This document shows positions 19,764-28,603 of a stretch of 64,000 nt of DNA, piece after piece. The DNA lies in assembly GCF_024506435.1 (NCBI RefSeq), contig NZ_JANIET010000001.1, forward strand, positions 2,976,001 to 3,040,000, given 5' to 3'. Position 1 is the stretch's first letter, and the number at the start of each line of letters is the position of its first letter. The translations under genes were made by a program, and so were the position numbers. The notes below the pieces were generated by a model that made no database searches, was not told the DNA's origin, and saw nothing but the letters and a program-made list of their open reading frames with translations. The stretch comes from Pantoea trifolii (GTDB lineage Bacteria; Pseudomonadota; Gammaproteobacteria; Enterobacterales; Enterobacteriaceae).

Positions 19764-20813
19764 ATGAAATCACTCTCTGCTCTGCGTCCGGACGGCACCA
19801 ATATCGGCCTGATGCTGCTCATTGCGCTGGCGCTGGCGACCTTCACCATCATGCTACCGGGCCGCTTTCTCACGGATTCGACCTTTATGAGCATGGCGTT
19901 CCAGTTGCCTGAGCTCGGCTTGCTGACGCTGGCGATGTTTATCGCCATTCTCAGCGGCGGACTGAATCTGGCGATCATCGCCACCGCTAATCTGACGGCG
20001 CTGTTTATCGCCTGGACGCTGATGCGCGCCCTGCCCGCCGATGCGGGAACCGGTATGCAACTGTTGTGGCTGTTCATCGCCATCATCGGCGCGATGCTGA
20101 TTGCCGCGCTGATTGGCGTGATTACCGGCGTGATGGTAACGCGCATCGGAGCGCACCCGATTCTGGTGACGCTGGCGACCATGATGACGCTGAACGGTAT
20201 CGGCATCTGGCTCACCAAAGGTGCGGCGGTCAGCGGCATGCCGTCGGTGGTGCAGGCGCTCGGTTCCAACACGCTGCTTGGTGTTCCGCTGCCGCTGTGG
20301 GTGTTCCTGATTGCCGCCGCGCTGCTAGCGCTGTTCCTCGGCAAAACCCGCGCCGGTAAATGCATCTATATGGGCGGCAGCAACATCAACGCCACCTGGT
20401 TTAGCGGCATCAACACCCATCGCATGGTGATTCTGGTGTACGTCATCTCCAGCCTGCTGTGCGTGTTGGCTGGCTTGATCATGATGGCACGCTTCAACTC
20501 GGCGCGTATGGGTTACGGCGATGCGTATCTGCTGCTGACGGTGCTGGCGATCATCCTTGGCGGCACCGATCCCAACGGCGGCTTTGGTCGCGTCACCGGC
20601 GTGGTGCTGGCGCTGATCGCGCTGCAAGTGCTCTCCACCGGCTTCAACCTGATGAACATCAGCCAGCACGTCAGCCTGGCGATGTGGGGCGCGGTACTGA
20701 TTGTGGTGCTGGCCTTCAAACAATTCAAAACCCGCTTTAACGAACATCGTGCCGTCAAACTCAGCAAGCTGGCCGCGGCGCTTAACCCTTTGACCGAAAA
20801 AAAGGAAGTATGA
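19764..20813 (+). CDS. Sugar ABC transporter permease 2
   Basis: 349 residues from the ATG at 19764 (GGAAGG upstream). An in-frame ATG at 19731 would begin inside the preceding gene. RbsC-like permease with LSGGLNLAIIATANLTALF, GAHPILVTLATMMTLNGIGI, YMGGSNINATWFSGIN and AIILGGTDPNGGFGRVTG. It is clearly divergent from permease 1, so the pair probably forms a heterodimeric channel; E. coli Als and Rbs systems use one permease gene. Its stop overlaps the start region of the epimerase gene. Confidence 0.92.
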   Translation: MKSLSALRPDGTNIGLMLLIALALATFTIMLPGRFLTDSTFMSMAFQLPELGLLTLAMFIAILSGGLNLAIIATANLTALFIAWTLMRALPADAGTGMQLLWLFIAIIGAMLIAALIGVITGVMVTRIGAHPILVTLATMMTLNGIGIWLTKGAAVSGMPSVVQALGSNTLLGVPLPLWVFLIAAALLALFLGKTRAGKCIYMGGSNINATWFSGINTHRMVILVYVISSLLCVLAGLIMMARFNSARMGYGDAYLLLTVLAIILGGTDPNGGFGRVTGVVLALIALQVLSTGFNLMNISQHVSLAMWGAVLIVVLAFKQFKTRFNEHRAVKLSKLAAALNPLTEKKEV

Positions 20814-21505
20814 TGCGTATTCAAGTCTCCCCGTCGTTGATGTGTATGAATCTGATGGAGATCAAGCACCAGCTCGCCGTGCTGGACTCCCGCGCCGACT
20901 TCCTGCACATCGATATTATGGATGGTCACTACGTGAAAAATATCACGCTGTCGCCGTTCTTTATTGAGCAGATTCGCCCGTTCACCAAAGTGGCGCTGGA
21001 TGTGCATTTGATGGTCGAGCAACCCACCGATTTCATTGAAGTGATTGCCAAAGCCGGCGCGGATTACATCTGCCCTCACGCCGAAACCATCAATCGCGAT
21101 GCATTCCGCGTGATCAACATGATCCGCAGCTTCGGCAAGAAAGTTGGCGTGGTGCTCAACCCCGCGACGCCGGTCTCCTTTATCCATCACTACATTCATC
21201 TGGTGGATAAGATCACCGTGATGACTGTGGATCCGGGCTATGCCGGACAACCGTTTATTCCGGAAATGGTGCTGAAGGTCCAGGAGCTGAAAGCGCTGAA
21301 GCAGGCCAACGGCTATCAATACCTGATTGAGATCGACGGTTCCTGTAACACCCGCACTTACAACACGCTGGTTGGCGCGGGCGCAGAAGTGCTAATTGTT
21401 GGTACTTCCGGTTTGTTCAATATTCACGACGATCTGGAAACCGCCTGGAATATGATGCGCGAAAGCATTGATGAGGCTCAGGGATTGGCGCAGGTATCCG
21501 CATGA
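20813..21505 (+). CDS. alsE: D-allulose-6-phosphate 3-epimerase (AlsE-like)
   Basis: 230 residues. Two adjacent ATG codons exist (20810, 20813); the second has the better spacing from AAGGA. Ribulose-phosphate 3-epimerase fold: metal-binding HIDIMDGHYVKNITLSPFF, VDPGYAGQPFIPEM phosphate loop, and EIDGSCNTRTYNTLVGAGA. The SLMCMNLMEIK start and the overall pattern match AlsE of the E. coli allose operon (allulose-6-P to fructose-6-P) rather than Rpe. It would feed the imported sugar into glycolysis. Overlaps the kinase gene by four bases (ATGA). Confidence 0.85.
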   Translation: MRIQVSPSLMCMNLMEIKHQLAVLDSRADFLHIDIMDGHYVKNITLSPFFIEQIRPFTKVALDVHLMVEQPTDFIEVIAKAGADYICPHAETINRDAFRVINMIRSFGKKVGVVLNPATPVSFIHHYIHLVDKITVMTVDPGYAGQPFIPEMVLKVQELKALKQANGYQYLIEIDGSCNTRTYNTLVGAGAEVLIVGTSGLFNIHDDLETAWNMMRESIDEAQGLAQVSA

Positions 21506-22395
21506 AAAAATGCTGGCTCGGTATCGACATTGGCGGCACCGGCACACGTCTGCAGCTGATGGAAGCAGGCCGCGTTTGGTCAAGCTTCCGTAAAGTGCCG
21601 ACGGCCAGCTGGGCGCAGCAACCTGATGCGCTGAGCGCGTTGGGCGAGTTAATCAGTGAAACGCTGGAGCAGCAGCCGGTGAGCGGCGTGATGCTCGGAT
21701 TACCCGGCATTCTCAGCCGCGACCGCCAGCAGGTGATCTCGCTGCCGTTTATCCAGGCGCTGGATCAACAACCGGTTGCCGCGCTGCTCACCGAGCGTCT
21801 TGGCGTGCCGGTAGCGATGGACAAAGATGTTAACCATCTGATGCTGTGGGATTTGTTGCAGCTGGAGCAGTTGCCGGACAGCGCGGTGGGTTTGTATCCC
21901 GGCACCGGCATGGGCAACAGCTTGTGGATCAACGGTCAGTTTTATCATGGTCAGCACGGCGGCGCGGGTGAGCTTGGCCATGTGCCCGTTGCCGGCAACG
22001 ATCTGCCCTGCCCGTGCGGCAATCGTGGCTGTGCGGAAACCGTCACTTCCGGCCACTGGCTAAGCCGCTGGGCGAGCGCCAACGTGCCGGAGACCAACAT
22101 GTCGGCGCTGTTTAGCCAGCATCGTGAGCATCCGGAGCTGCAGGCTTTTGTGCAGCGTCTGGCGCAGTTGATTGCCACCGAGATGAACATCCTCGATCCG
22201 GAATACCTGATTCTCGGCGGCGGCGTGCTGGCGATGGCGGACTTTCCGCTGGCGCAGTTGCGCAGCCAGATTCAGCAGCATCTTCGTCCACCCGCCACGC
22301 GCGACGGTTTGAAGATCGTGTTTAGCCAATCCACCGATCACACCGGTTGTCGCGGTGCCTGTTTAGCCGCCGAACGTCTGTTCAGGAGTGCATGA
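21502..22395 (+). CDS. ROK-family sugar kinase (AlsK-like)
   Basis: 297 residues. ATP-binding GIDIGGTGTR at the N-terminus and the ROK zinc motif CPCGNRGCAE are present; GAGELGHVPV is the substrate-binding loop. Place after alsE mirrors alsE-alsK in E. coli, where AlsK phosphorylates D-allose to allose-6-P. No isomerase gene (rpiB type) is in the cluster, so an allose-6-P to allulose-6-P step would need an enzyme encoded elsewhere. Coupled by ATGA overlaps on both sides. Confidence 0.85.
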   Translation: MKKCWLGIDIGGTGTRLQLMEAGRVWSSFRKVPTASWAQQPDALSALGELISETLEQQPVSGVMLGLPGILSRDRQQVISLPFIQALDQQPVAALLTERLGVPVAMDKDVNHLMLWDLLQLEQLPDSAVGLYPGTGMGNSLWINGQFYHGQHGGAGELGHVPVAGNDLPCPCGNRGCAETVTSGHWLSRWASANVPETNMSALFSQHREHPELQAFVQRLAQLIATEMNILDPEYLILGGGVLAMADFPLAQLRSQIQQHLRPPATRDGLKIVFSQSTDHTGCRGACLAAERLFRSA

Positions 22396-23357
22396 TGAAA
22401 GGAAAAGTGTGTGTGTTTGGCTCGTTCAACCTCGACGTGGTCGCGGTGATGAACCGCTTTCCGATGCCGGGCGAATCGCTCACCGCCCATACCAGCATGA
22501 TGGGACCGGGCGGCAAAGGTGCCAATCAAGCCACGGCCGCGCTGCGTGCTGGGGCACGCGTGCACTATATCGGAAAGATTGGTAATGATGACTTCGGCAT
22601 GTTTGCGCGTCGTCATCTGGAAAAGACCGGTTTCGATGCTATCACCTTGTTTACCTGCAAGGAGAAACCCACCGGCAATGCGCTGATTTACGTTGCCGGT
22701 GACGATGCCGAGAACATGATTTCGGTCTATCCCGGCGCAAACACCACGGTAACTGCCGCCGAAGTGACGCGCTGCCAACCCACCATTGCCGCCGCCGATA
22801 TTTTGCTGGTGCAGCTGGAGAATAATCTCAGCGCCATCCAGCGCATGATCGACAACGCGCGCGCTGGCGGCACCTTTGTAATTATGAATCCCGCACCGTG
22901 GCAGAAAGTTACTGATGCGCTGCTGGCGAAAGTGGACTTGTTGACGCCGAACAGCACCGAAGCGATGCAGCTAACCGGCGTGAAAGTCACCGACTTCCCC
23001 AGCGCGCAGCAAGCGGCAGAAAAGCTGCACCGCAAAGGCGCGCGTCAGGTGATTATTACCTTGGGGGTGTCCGGCGCGTTGCTTTCGGTAGCCGGGCAGC
23101 CGCCGCTGCGTATTCCGCTCTTCCCGGCGCAGCCGCTGGATACCACCGGCGCAGGCGATGCGTTTAACGGCGCACTGGCGGCGCGGCTGGCTTCTGGCGA
23201 TGAACTGCCGCAGGCAGCGCTATTTGCTTCAGCTTACGCTTCGCTGTGCGTGGAACGCTCCGGTGCGGCTCACTCGATGCCCTCTTACGCCGAAGCGCTG
23301 GCGCGGTTGCAGGCGTATCCGCAGTGCGTGCCGGAAGCGTTGGGTGAGTTGGTATAA
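22395..23357 (+). CDS. PfkB-family sugar kinase (ribokinase-like)
   Basis: 320 residues from the ATG at 22395; the ATG three bases earlier sits too close to AGGAG. Ribokinase layout: N-terminal GGKGANQATAALRAGA, NPAPWQK in the lid region, VIITLGVSGAL, and the catalytic DTTGAGDAFNGAL. It is the second kinase of the operon, with a fold unrelated to the ROK kinase, so the system may phosphorylate two sugars or one ketose and one aldose. Substrate unknown. Last gene of the operon; no T-run terminator seen after it. Confidence 0.88.
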   Translation: MKGKVCVFGSFNLDVVAVMNRFPMPGESLTAHTSMMGPGGKGANQATAALRAGARVHYIGKIGNDDFGMFARRHLEKTGFDAITLFTCKEKPTGNALIYVAGDDAENMISVYPGANTTVTAAEVTRCQPTIAAADILLVQLENNLSAIQRMIDNARAGGTFVIMNPAPWQKVTDALLAKVDLLTPNSTEAMQLTGVKVTDFPSAQQAAEKLHRKGARQVIITLGVSGALLSVAGQPPLRIPLFPAQPLDTTGAGDAFNGALAARLASGDELPQAALFASAYASLCVERSGAAHSMPSYAEALARLQAYPQCVPEALGELV

Positions 23358-23406
23358 TCCTGTACGGTAATGGACAAGGTCGGCATAGTTGTGCGGTGAT
23401 TGGCCA

Positions 23407-23430
23407 GGTCGCCATAAATGGCGACCCTAC
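23407..23430 (-). repeat. REP-like palindrome (canonical stem)
   Basis: GGTCGCCAT, loop AA, ATGGCGACC, CTAC. It lies between the convergent sugar operon and nudK, 7 bp from the nudK stop. Confidence 0.9.
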
Positions 23431-23437
23431 GTAAAAA

Positions 23438-24016
23438 CTACGGCTTTAACCAACCGGCGATCTGGGCATGCTGCAACAACATAATGGCTTTGCCGTCACG
23501 AATGCGGCCGTCTTTCACCATCGCCAGCGCTTCCGGGAAACTCAGCTCCAGCACGGTAATCTCTTCATCCTCAACGCCACCGCCGTTGTTGGCGCGCTGC
23601 GCATCGCTGTATTGCGCAGCGAAGAAGTGGATCAATTCGGTGACACCGCCCGGCGACATATAGACTTCGTAGAGTTTCTCCACCTTGCCCACCTGATAAC
23701 CGGTCTCTTCAATCGCTTCTTTGCGAATGCACTCTTCCGGCGAGTCGTCATCCAGCAGCCCCGCGCAGGTCTCAATCAGCTCGCCGCTTTCGTTGCCATT
23801 CACATAGGTAGCTATACGGAACTGACGCACCAGCAGAACGCTATTTTTTTCAGTGTTATACAGCAGGATGGTGGCGCCGTTACCGCGATCGTAAACTTCG
23901 CGCTTGTGACGCACGACTTCGCCGTTGTTGCGGGTGAGTTCGTAGGTGAAGTTGCGCAGCACAAACCAGTTTTCTGACAGCAACTTGTCTTTGATGATGT
24001 TGATCTTTAACGACAT
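23438..24016 (-). CDS. nudK: GDP-mannose pyrophosphatase NudK
   Basis: 192 residues. Nudix hydrolase of the ADP-ribose pyrophosphatase group; E. coli NudK cleaves GDP-mannose to GMP and mannose-1-P. The Nudix helix is seen as [20 protein letters not shown], and [18 protein letters not shown] and [13 protein letters not shown] match the family. GGAG is 5 bases before the ATG. Single gene between two REP-containing gaps, convergent with the sugar operon. Confidence 0.95.
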   Translation of the reverse strand: MSLKINIIKDKLLSENWFVLRNFTYELTRNNGEVVRHKREVYDRGNGATILLYNTEKNSVLLVRQFRIATYVNGNESGELIETCAGLLDDDSPEECIRKEAIEETGYQVGKVEKLYEVYMSPGGVTELIHFFAAQYSDAQRANNGGGVEDEEITVLELSFPEALAMVKDGRIRDGKAIMLLQHAQIAGWLKP

Positions 24017-24113
24017 AACCGCTCCACTGCTAAATTGAGGGAGCCTGAGATGATAGGACGAAGCGGCGGGGAAAACTATCTGAATTGTGAGGATGGTGGA
24101 GGTATAAAAAGGA

Positions 24114-24137
24114 GGTCGCCATAAATGGCGACCCTAC
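24114..24137 (-). repeat. REP-like palindrome (canonical), first half of an inverted pair
   Basis: GGTCGCCAT, loop AA, ATGGCGACC, CTAC. The next copy starts 19 bp later in opposite orientation, so the feet face each other across a short spacer. Confidence 0.9.
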
Positions 24138-24156
24138 GGGGGAAACACGCTCGAAC

Positions 24157-24180
24157 GTAGGGTTGCCATTTATGGCAACC
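24157..24180 (+). repeat. REP-like palindrome, covarying variant
   Basis: GTAG, GGTTGCCAT, loop TT, ATGGCAACC. Relative to the canonical stem one C-G pair is replaced by T-A on both arms. It ends 3 bases before the napC stop codon. Confidence 0.9.
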
Positions 24181-24183
24181 GCT

Positions 24184-24768
24184 TCAAAAACCGTTCGGCT
24201 GGTCTTTCATATCCGGCAGATGGTGCGCGATACCTTTGTGGCAATCGATACAGGTTTTCCCTTCCTCAATCGCCTTGCTGTGCATCTTCGCGGCCACGGT
24301 TTTCTGCGCGGTGAAATCCATATAATCGAAGTTGTGGCAGTTACGACACTCTTGCGAATTGTTGTTTTTCATCCTGCGCCACTCGTTTTGCGCCAGCTCG
24401 ATGCGGTGATCCTCGAACTTTTGCGGCGTATCGATGATGCCGAAAATCTTGGCATACACCTCTTTGCTCGCCTGGATCTTACGCAGCATTTTCGGGCCCC
24501 ACTCGTGCGGCACATGACAATCCGGACAGGTGGCGCGCACGCCGCTGCGGTTGTTGTAGTGCACCGTCTGCATATATTCCTGATAGACGTTATTGCGCAT
24601 CTCGTGGCAGCCGATACAGAACTGCTCACGGTTGGTCATCTCCATCGCGGTGTTGAAGCCGCCCCAGAAAATGATGCCGCCAGCAAAGCCCAGAATCAGC
24701 AAGGTGCCGAGCGCCAGACGACTTGGACGTCGCCACCAGCGCCAGATGCGCAGAAGTTTCTCTTTCAT
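24184..24768 (-). CDS. napC: Tetrahaem cytochrome c quinol dehydrogenase NapC
   Basis: 194 residues from the ATG at 24768 (GAGG at good spacing). One N-terminal membrane anchor (about 18-38) followed by a periplasmic domain with four CXXCH haem sites at residues 51-55, 81-85, 141-145 and 173-177. It oxidises membrane quinol and passes electrons to NapB/NapA. With napG and napH missing from the operon, NapC would be the only dedicated quinol route. Last gene of napFDABC, 7 bp after napB. Confidence 0.97.
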   Translation of the reverse strand: MKEKLLRIWRWWRRPSRLALGTLLILGFAGGIIFWGGFNTAMEMTNREQFCIGCHEMRNNVYQEYMQTVHYNNRSGVRATCPDCHVPHEWGPKMLRKIQASKEVYAKIFGIIDTPQKFEDHRIELAQNEWRRMKNNNSQECRNCHNFDYMDFTAQKTVAAKMHSKAIEEGKTCIDCHKGIAHHLPDMKDQPNGF

Positions 24769-24775
24769 CATGTCC

Positions 24776-25207
24776 TCACTTACCGAAGCCGTCAGCCGGT
24801 TTGAAGGTGTTTTCCACCACCGGTTTGGCATCGGTTTGCGGTACGTGACACTGCAGGCAGAAGTAGCGGCGCGGCGACACGGTGCTGCTCACCAGACCAT
24901 CGCGATCGGTAAAGTGCGTTGGGCTGACACGCGGTGCGCCGGTGGTGAGATAGCTCTGCGTGCCGTGACACTGCAGACAACGGTTCACGTTTTTCGTCAC
25001 CTGATAGCCATCCACGCTGTGCGGGATCACCGGCGGCTGATTCACGTAGTTCAACGGCTTGCGGCTCTGCTCTTTGGGCTGATGAATAGTGCCCTGCTGC
25101 GTGGCCGTCACTTCTGGTGACTGGTTGAGATCGACGCCGTTATTGGCGTAAACCGTGCCGCCCAGCATCAGGGCGGCCAAAGTAACGAGTGTGATTAAGG
25201 GTTTCAT
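24776..25207 (-). CDS. napB: Dihaem cytochrome c NapB, nitrate reductase small subunit
   Basis: 143 residues. Signal peptide (cleavage near VYA, residue 21) and two CLQCH haem motifs at 77-81 and 117-121; YVNQPPVIPHSVDGYQV and GAPRVSPTHF are family-typical. Periplasmic electron carrier between NapC and the catalytic NapA. It directly follows napA (11 bp gap), where E. coli has napG and napH inserted. Confidence 0.97.
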   Translation of the reverse strand: MKPLITLVTLAALMLGGTVYANNGVDLNQSPEVTATQQGTIHQPKEQSRKPLNYVNQPPVIPHSVDGYQVTKNVNRCLQCHGTQSYLTTGAPRVSPTHFTDRDGLVSSTVSPRRYFCLQCHVPQTDAKPVVENTFKPADGFGK

Positions 25208-25218
25208 TGCATCCTGCC

Positions 25219-27705
25219 TTAAATTTTAACCAGCTTGACGGCGCATTTTTTGTAATCGGTCTGCTTCGACAGCGGATCGGTGGCGTCCAGGGTGACGTTG
25301 TTGGCCAGCACGCCCGCATCAAAGAACGGCATAAATACCAGACCTTTGGGCGGCTGATTGCGACCGCGCGTCTCCACGGTGGCAAGGGTTTCACCACGAC
25401 GCGATACCACGCGGACCTTCTCGCCGCGACGGAAATTGCGCTCTTTGGCATCCAGCGGATGTATATAGAGTAGCGCCTGCGGCACCGCGCGGTGCAGTTC
25501 CGGCACGCGACGCGTCATGGTGCCGGTATGCCAGTGTTCCAGTACGCGACCGGTACAGAACCACAGGTCATACTCTTCATCCGGCGATTCGGCTGGCGCT
25601 TCGTAAGGCAGCGCAAAAATGGTGGCTTTGCCATCCGGCTTGCCGTAGAAACGCACGCCTTCACCGGCTTTGACGTAGCTGTCGTATCCTTCGCGATAGC
25701 GCCAGCGCGTCTCTTTGCCATCCACCACCGGCCAGCGCAGACCGCGCGCCTGATGGTAAGCATCGAACGGCGCGAGATCGTGGCCGTGACCGCGACCAAA
25801 ACTGGCGTACTCCTCAAACAAACCTTTCTGGATGTAGAAGCCAAACTCGCGCGCTTCATCATTCAGCTGGTCATCTGCCACTTCACTCAGCGGGAACTGA
25901 TTGACCTGGCCGTTGGCGTACAGCACATCAAACAGCGTTTTGTCGCGCAGCTCAGGATTCTGCGCCAGCAGCGCTTCCGGCCACACTTCCGCTACTTTGA
26001 AACGTTTGGAGAAGTTCACCAGCTGCCACAGATCGGATTTCGCATCGCCCGGCGCTTTCACCTGCTGATGCCAGAACTGGGTGCGACGCTCGGCGTTGCC
26101 GTAGGCGCCCTCTTTCTCCACCCACATCGCGGTCGGCAGAATCAGGTCAGCCGACAAGGCGCTGACGGTGGGATAGGGATCGGACACCACGATGAAGTTG
26201 CGCTCATCGCGCCAACCCGGCATACGCTCCTGCGTCAGGTTCGGACCGGCCTGCATGTTGTTGTTACACATAACCCAATAGGCGTTGAGCTTGCCATCTT
26301 TCAGCGCGCGATCCTGCGCCACGGCGTGCAAACCAATTTTGGCCGGCACCGTGCCCTGCGGCAGCTTCCACAGCTTCTCGGCGGTGGCGCGGTGTTTGTC
26401 ATTGTTGACCACCATGTCCGCCGGTAAACGGTGGGCGAATGTACCAACTTCACGCGCCGTGCCGCACGCCGACGGCTGGCCGGTGAGCGAGAACGGACCG
26501 GTGCCCGGACGCGAGATTTTGCCGGTCAATAAGTGCAGGTTGTAGCACAGGTTATTAGCCCACACGCCACGCGTATGCTGGTTGAAGCCCATGGTCCAGT
26601 ACGACACCACGTTCACTTTCGGGTCGGCATAGAGTTCGGCGAGTGCGATCAGCTGATCTTTCTCTACGCCGCTCATTGCGCTGGCTTTTTCCACCGTGTA
26701 CTCGGAAACAAACTTCGCAAACTCGTCGAAGCTCATCGGCGTGGATTCGCCGCTGTCCGGGTTCTTCGCCGCAGCCTGACGCGGATCGGTGGGACGCAAG
26801 CCGTAACCAATGTCCGTCACACCTTTGCGCAGCGTCACGTGGTTCTGCAGGAAGGTTTTATCGACCTTGTTGTTCTGAATAATGTAGTTGGCGATGAAGT
26901 TGAGGATCACCAAATCGCTCTGCGGCGTGAACACGATCGCGTTGTCAGCCAGCTCAAAACTGCGATGACGATAGGTGGAAAGTACCGCCACTTTGACGTT
27001 GTCATTGCTAAGACGACGCGCGGTGATACGTGACCAGAGAATCGGGTGCATCTCCGCCATGTTCGAGCCCCACAGCACAAAGGCGTCGGCCTGCTCGATA
27101 TCGTCGTAGCAGCCCATCGGTTCATCCATACCGAAGGTGCGCATAAAGCCGACCACCGCCGAAGCCATGCAGTGACGCGCGTTCGGGTCGAGGTTGTTGG
27201 TGCGAAAACCGGCTTTCATCAGCTTGGAGGCCGCGTAACCTTCCCATACCGTCCACTGGCCGGAACCGAACATGCCGACCGAATCCGGGCCGTTGGCTTT
27301 CAGCGCCGCTTTGAACTTCTCTTCCATGATGTCGAAGGCTTGATCCCAGCTGACCGGCGTGAACTCACCCTCTTTGGCATATTTACCGTCGGTCATGCGC
27401 AGCAGCGGCTGGGTCAGGCGATCTTTTCCGTACATGATCTTCGGCAGGAAATAGCCTTTGATACAGTTCAGACCTCGGTTCACTTCGGCCTGCGGATCGC
27501 CCTGCGAAGCCACTACGCGGCCATCCTGGGTGCCGACCAGCACGCCACAGCCGGTGCCGCAGAATCGGCACGGCGCTTTTTCCCAGCGAATCGGCGCAGC
27601 CAGCGAGGTCGCGGCTTTGGTCACGGTAGGAATGGTGAGTCCTGCAGCCGTGGCAGCAGCAGCCGCCGCATTGGCCTTCATAAAATCACGACGACTTATA
27701 CTCAT
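25219..27705 (-). CDS. napA: Periplasmic nitrate reductase catalytic subunit NapA
   Basis: 828 residues. Tat signal SRRDFMK at residues 4-10 exports the folded molybdoenzyme. The [4Fe-4S] ligands are Cys46, Cys49, Cys53 and Cys81; the molybdenum ligand is Cys179 in NARHCMAS. bis-MGD binding regions follow ([25 protein letters not shown]). Reduces nitrate to nitrite in the periplasm. The stop of napD overlaps its start (ATGA). Presence of NapD, NapB and NapC excludes an assimilatory NasA-type enzyme. Confidence 0.98.
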   Translation of the reverse strand: MSISRRDFMKANAAAAAATAAGLTIPTVTKAATSLAAPIRWEKAPCRFCGTGCGVLVGTQDGRVVASQGDPQAEVNRGLNCIKGYFLPKIMYGKDRLTQPLLRMTDGKYAKEGEFTPVSWDQAFDIMEEKFKAALKANGPDSVGMFGSGQWTVWEGYAASKLMKAGFRTNNLDPNARHCMASAVVGFMRTFGMDEPMGCYDDIEQADAFVLWGSNMAEMHPILWSRITARRLSNDNVKVAVLSTYRHRSFELADNAIVFTPQSDLVILNFIANYIIQNNKVDKTFLQNHVTLRKGVTDIGYGLRPTDPRQAAAKNPDSGESTPMSFDEFAKFVSEYTVEKASAMSGVEKDQLIALAELYADPKVNVVSYWTMGFNQHTRGVWANNLCYNLHLLTGKISRPGTGPFSLTGQPSACGTAREVGTFAHRLPADMVVNNDKHRATAEKLWKLPQGTVPAKIGLHAVAQDRALKDGKLNAYWVMCNNNMQAGPNLTQERMPGWRDERNFIVVSDPYPTVSALSADLILPTAMWVEKEGAYGNAERRTQFWHQQVKAPGDAKSDLWQLVNFSKRFKVAEVWPEALLAQNPELRDKTLFDVLYANGQVNQFPLSEVADDQLNDEAREFGFYIQKGLFEEYASFGRGHGHDLAPFDAYHQARGLRWPVVDGKETRWRYREGYDSYVKAGEGVRFYGKPDGKATIFALPYEAPAESPDEEYDLWFCTGRVLEHWHTGTMTRRVPELHRAVPQALLYIHPLDAKERNFRRGEKVRVVSRRGETLATVETRGRNQPPKGLVFMPFFDAGVLANNVTLDATDPLSKQTDYKKCAVKLVKI

Positions 27706-27980
27706 GATGCTTCCTTACAAGGTTCTTCAATTTCGTCTTGCTGGTGATACACCAGCGATACCGCCAGCACGCCAGCGATGTTGCGGCTCTCTTCAATATT
27801 GCGCAGCAGCGCGGCGCTATCTGCCGCACCCAGCGTCACCGCCAGCGTGCCGCGCGTGGCGTCTTCGGCAGCGATATCGCAATCGTCAAAGGCCAACAGC
27901 GCACTTTTCACGGCGGGAATCGACGCCGGGCGCGCCTGAATCACCAGGCCGCAGACGTGCCAACTGTGTTCATGGTTCAT
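27702..27980 (-). CDS. napD: NapA-specific Tat chaperone NapD
   Basis: 92 residues; small ferredoxin-like fold that binds the NapA twin-arginine signal and delays export until cofactor insertion. [14 protein letters not shown] at the start and [16 protein letters not shown] near the end match the family. Overlaps napF by 11 bases and napA by four. Confidence 0.95.
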   Translation of the reverse strand: MNHEHSWHVCGLVIQARPASIPAVKSALLAFDDCDIAAEDATRGTLAVTLGAADSAALLRNIEESRNIAGVLAVSLVYHQQDEIEEPCKEAS

Positions 27981-28440
27981 GATGTAATCCTGTGGCTGAG
28001 ACCGGGCAAGGCGCGATGCAGGCGCCGCAACCGGTGCAATGCTGCGGAAGGGTTTCAGGCTGTGCGATGCCGTTCGGCATCAAATGGAAACGGATGGCTT
28101 GCTGTTCGCAACTCTCCTGGCAGCTGCGGCAATTCACGCCAAGAAAGGTGATGCAGCGGTTGTCGATGCGAATGCGTTGCGGAAACGGCTCGGTTTCACG
28201 CGCGTGGAACAACGGCTGCGGGCAAGCCTCTGCGCAGGCGGCGCAGAACGTGCATTCACCCTGCAGAAAATCGAGGTGCGGTACTTCACCGGCAGCCAGG
28301 CGGATGATGTGGGTTTCGCAGGCCGATATACATTTGCCGCAGCCATCACAACCGTTCTCTCCACGCCACCACGGCAAAGCGATGCCATCAGCAGACGCTA
28401 CGCGCTGCCCGGTAAAGAGTTCACGTCGCGACAGCGCCAT
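27970..28440 (-). CDS. napF: Ferredoxin-type maturation protein NapF
   Basis: 156 residues, cytoplasmic. Cysteine clusters for iron-sulfur centres at 31/34/37/41, 63/66/69/73 and 135/138/141/145, with an extra group at 104/107/111. NapF interacts with NapA during cofactor assembly. First gene of the operon; AGGTGA lies before its ATG, and a promoter with FNR- and NarP-type sites lies upstream. Confidence 0.95.
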   Translation of the reverse strand: MALSRRELFTGQRVASADGIALPWWRGENGCDGCGKCISACETHIIRLAAGEVPHLDFLQGECTFCAACAEACPQPLFHARETEPFPQRIRIDNRCITFLGVNCRSCQESCEQQAIRFHLMPNGIAQPETLPQHCTGCGACIAPCPVSATGLHHEP

Positions 28441-28477
28441 CGGTTCACCTTAAACGGGGGAAAGAGAGATGGTGCGT

Positions 28478-28541
28478 AAAATAACCTGACGCTAATGAGG
28501 GCTATATCACCCCAAAGGGGTAAATCCCGACGTGGGATCAA
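28478..28541 (-). promoter_or_regulatory. napF promoter with NarP and FNR sites
   Basis: On the minus strand: a degenerate FNR site with one good half, TTGAT (28541-28537); a 7-2-7 NarL/NarP site TACCCCT-TT-GGGGTGA (28522-28507); and a -10-like TATTTT (28483-28478). Centres of the first two are 20 bp apart, as in the E. coli napF promoter (FNR at -64.5, NarP at -44.5), and this register puts the start near 28470 with the -10 in the right place. Confidence 0.65.
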
Positions 28542-28552
28542 GTGAAGGGGAA

Positions 28553-28586
28553 TTGAAATAAAAACGGGGGCCAAAAGGCCCCCGCA
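28553..28586 (-). terminator. Rho-independent terminator of ansP
   Basis: Minus strand CGGGGGCC, loop TTTT, GGCCCCCG (28584-28565) followed by a TTTTATTT tract. It begins about 20 bases after the ansP stop. Confidence 0.85.
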
Positions 28587-28603
28587 GATGAGAATCGCTG
28601 TGA

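Noticed and set aside
25219..27705. The molybdoenzyme as an assimilatory nitrate reductase (NasA)
   Set aside because: Its Tat signal and the neighbouring NapD, NapB and NapC identify the periplasmic enzyme.
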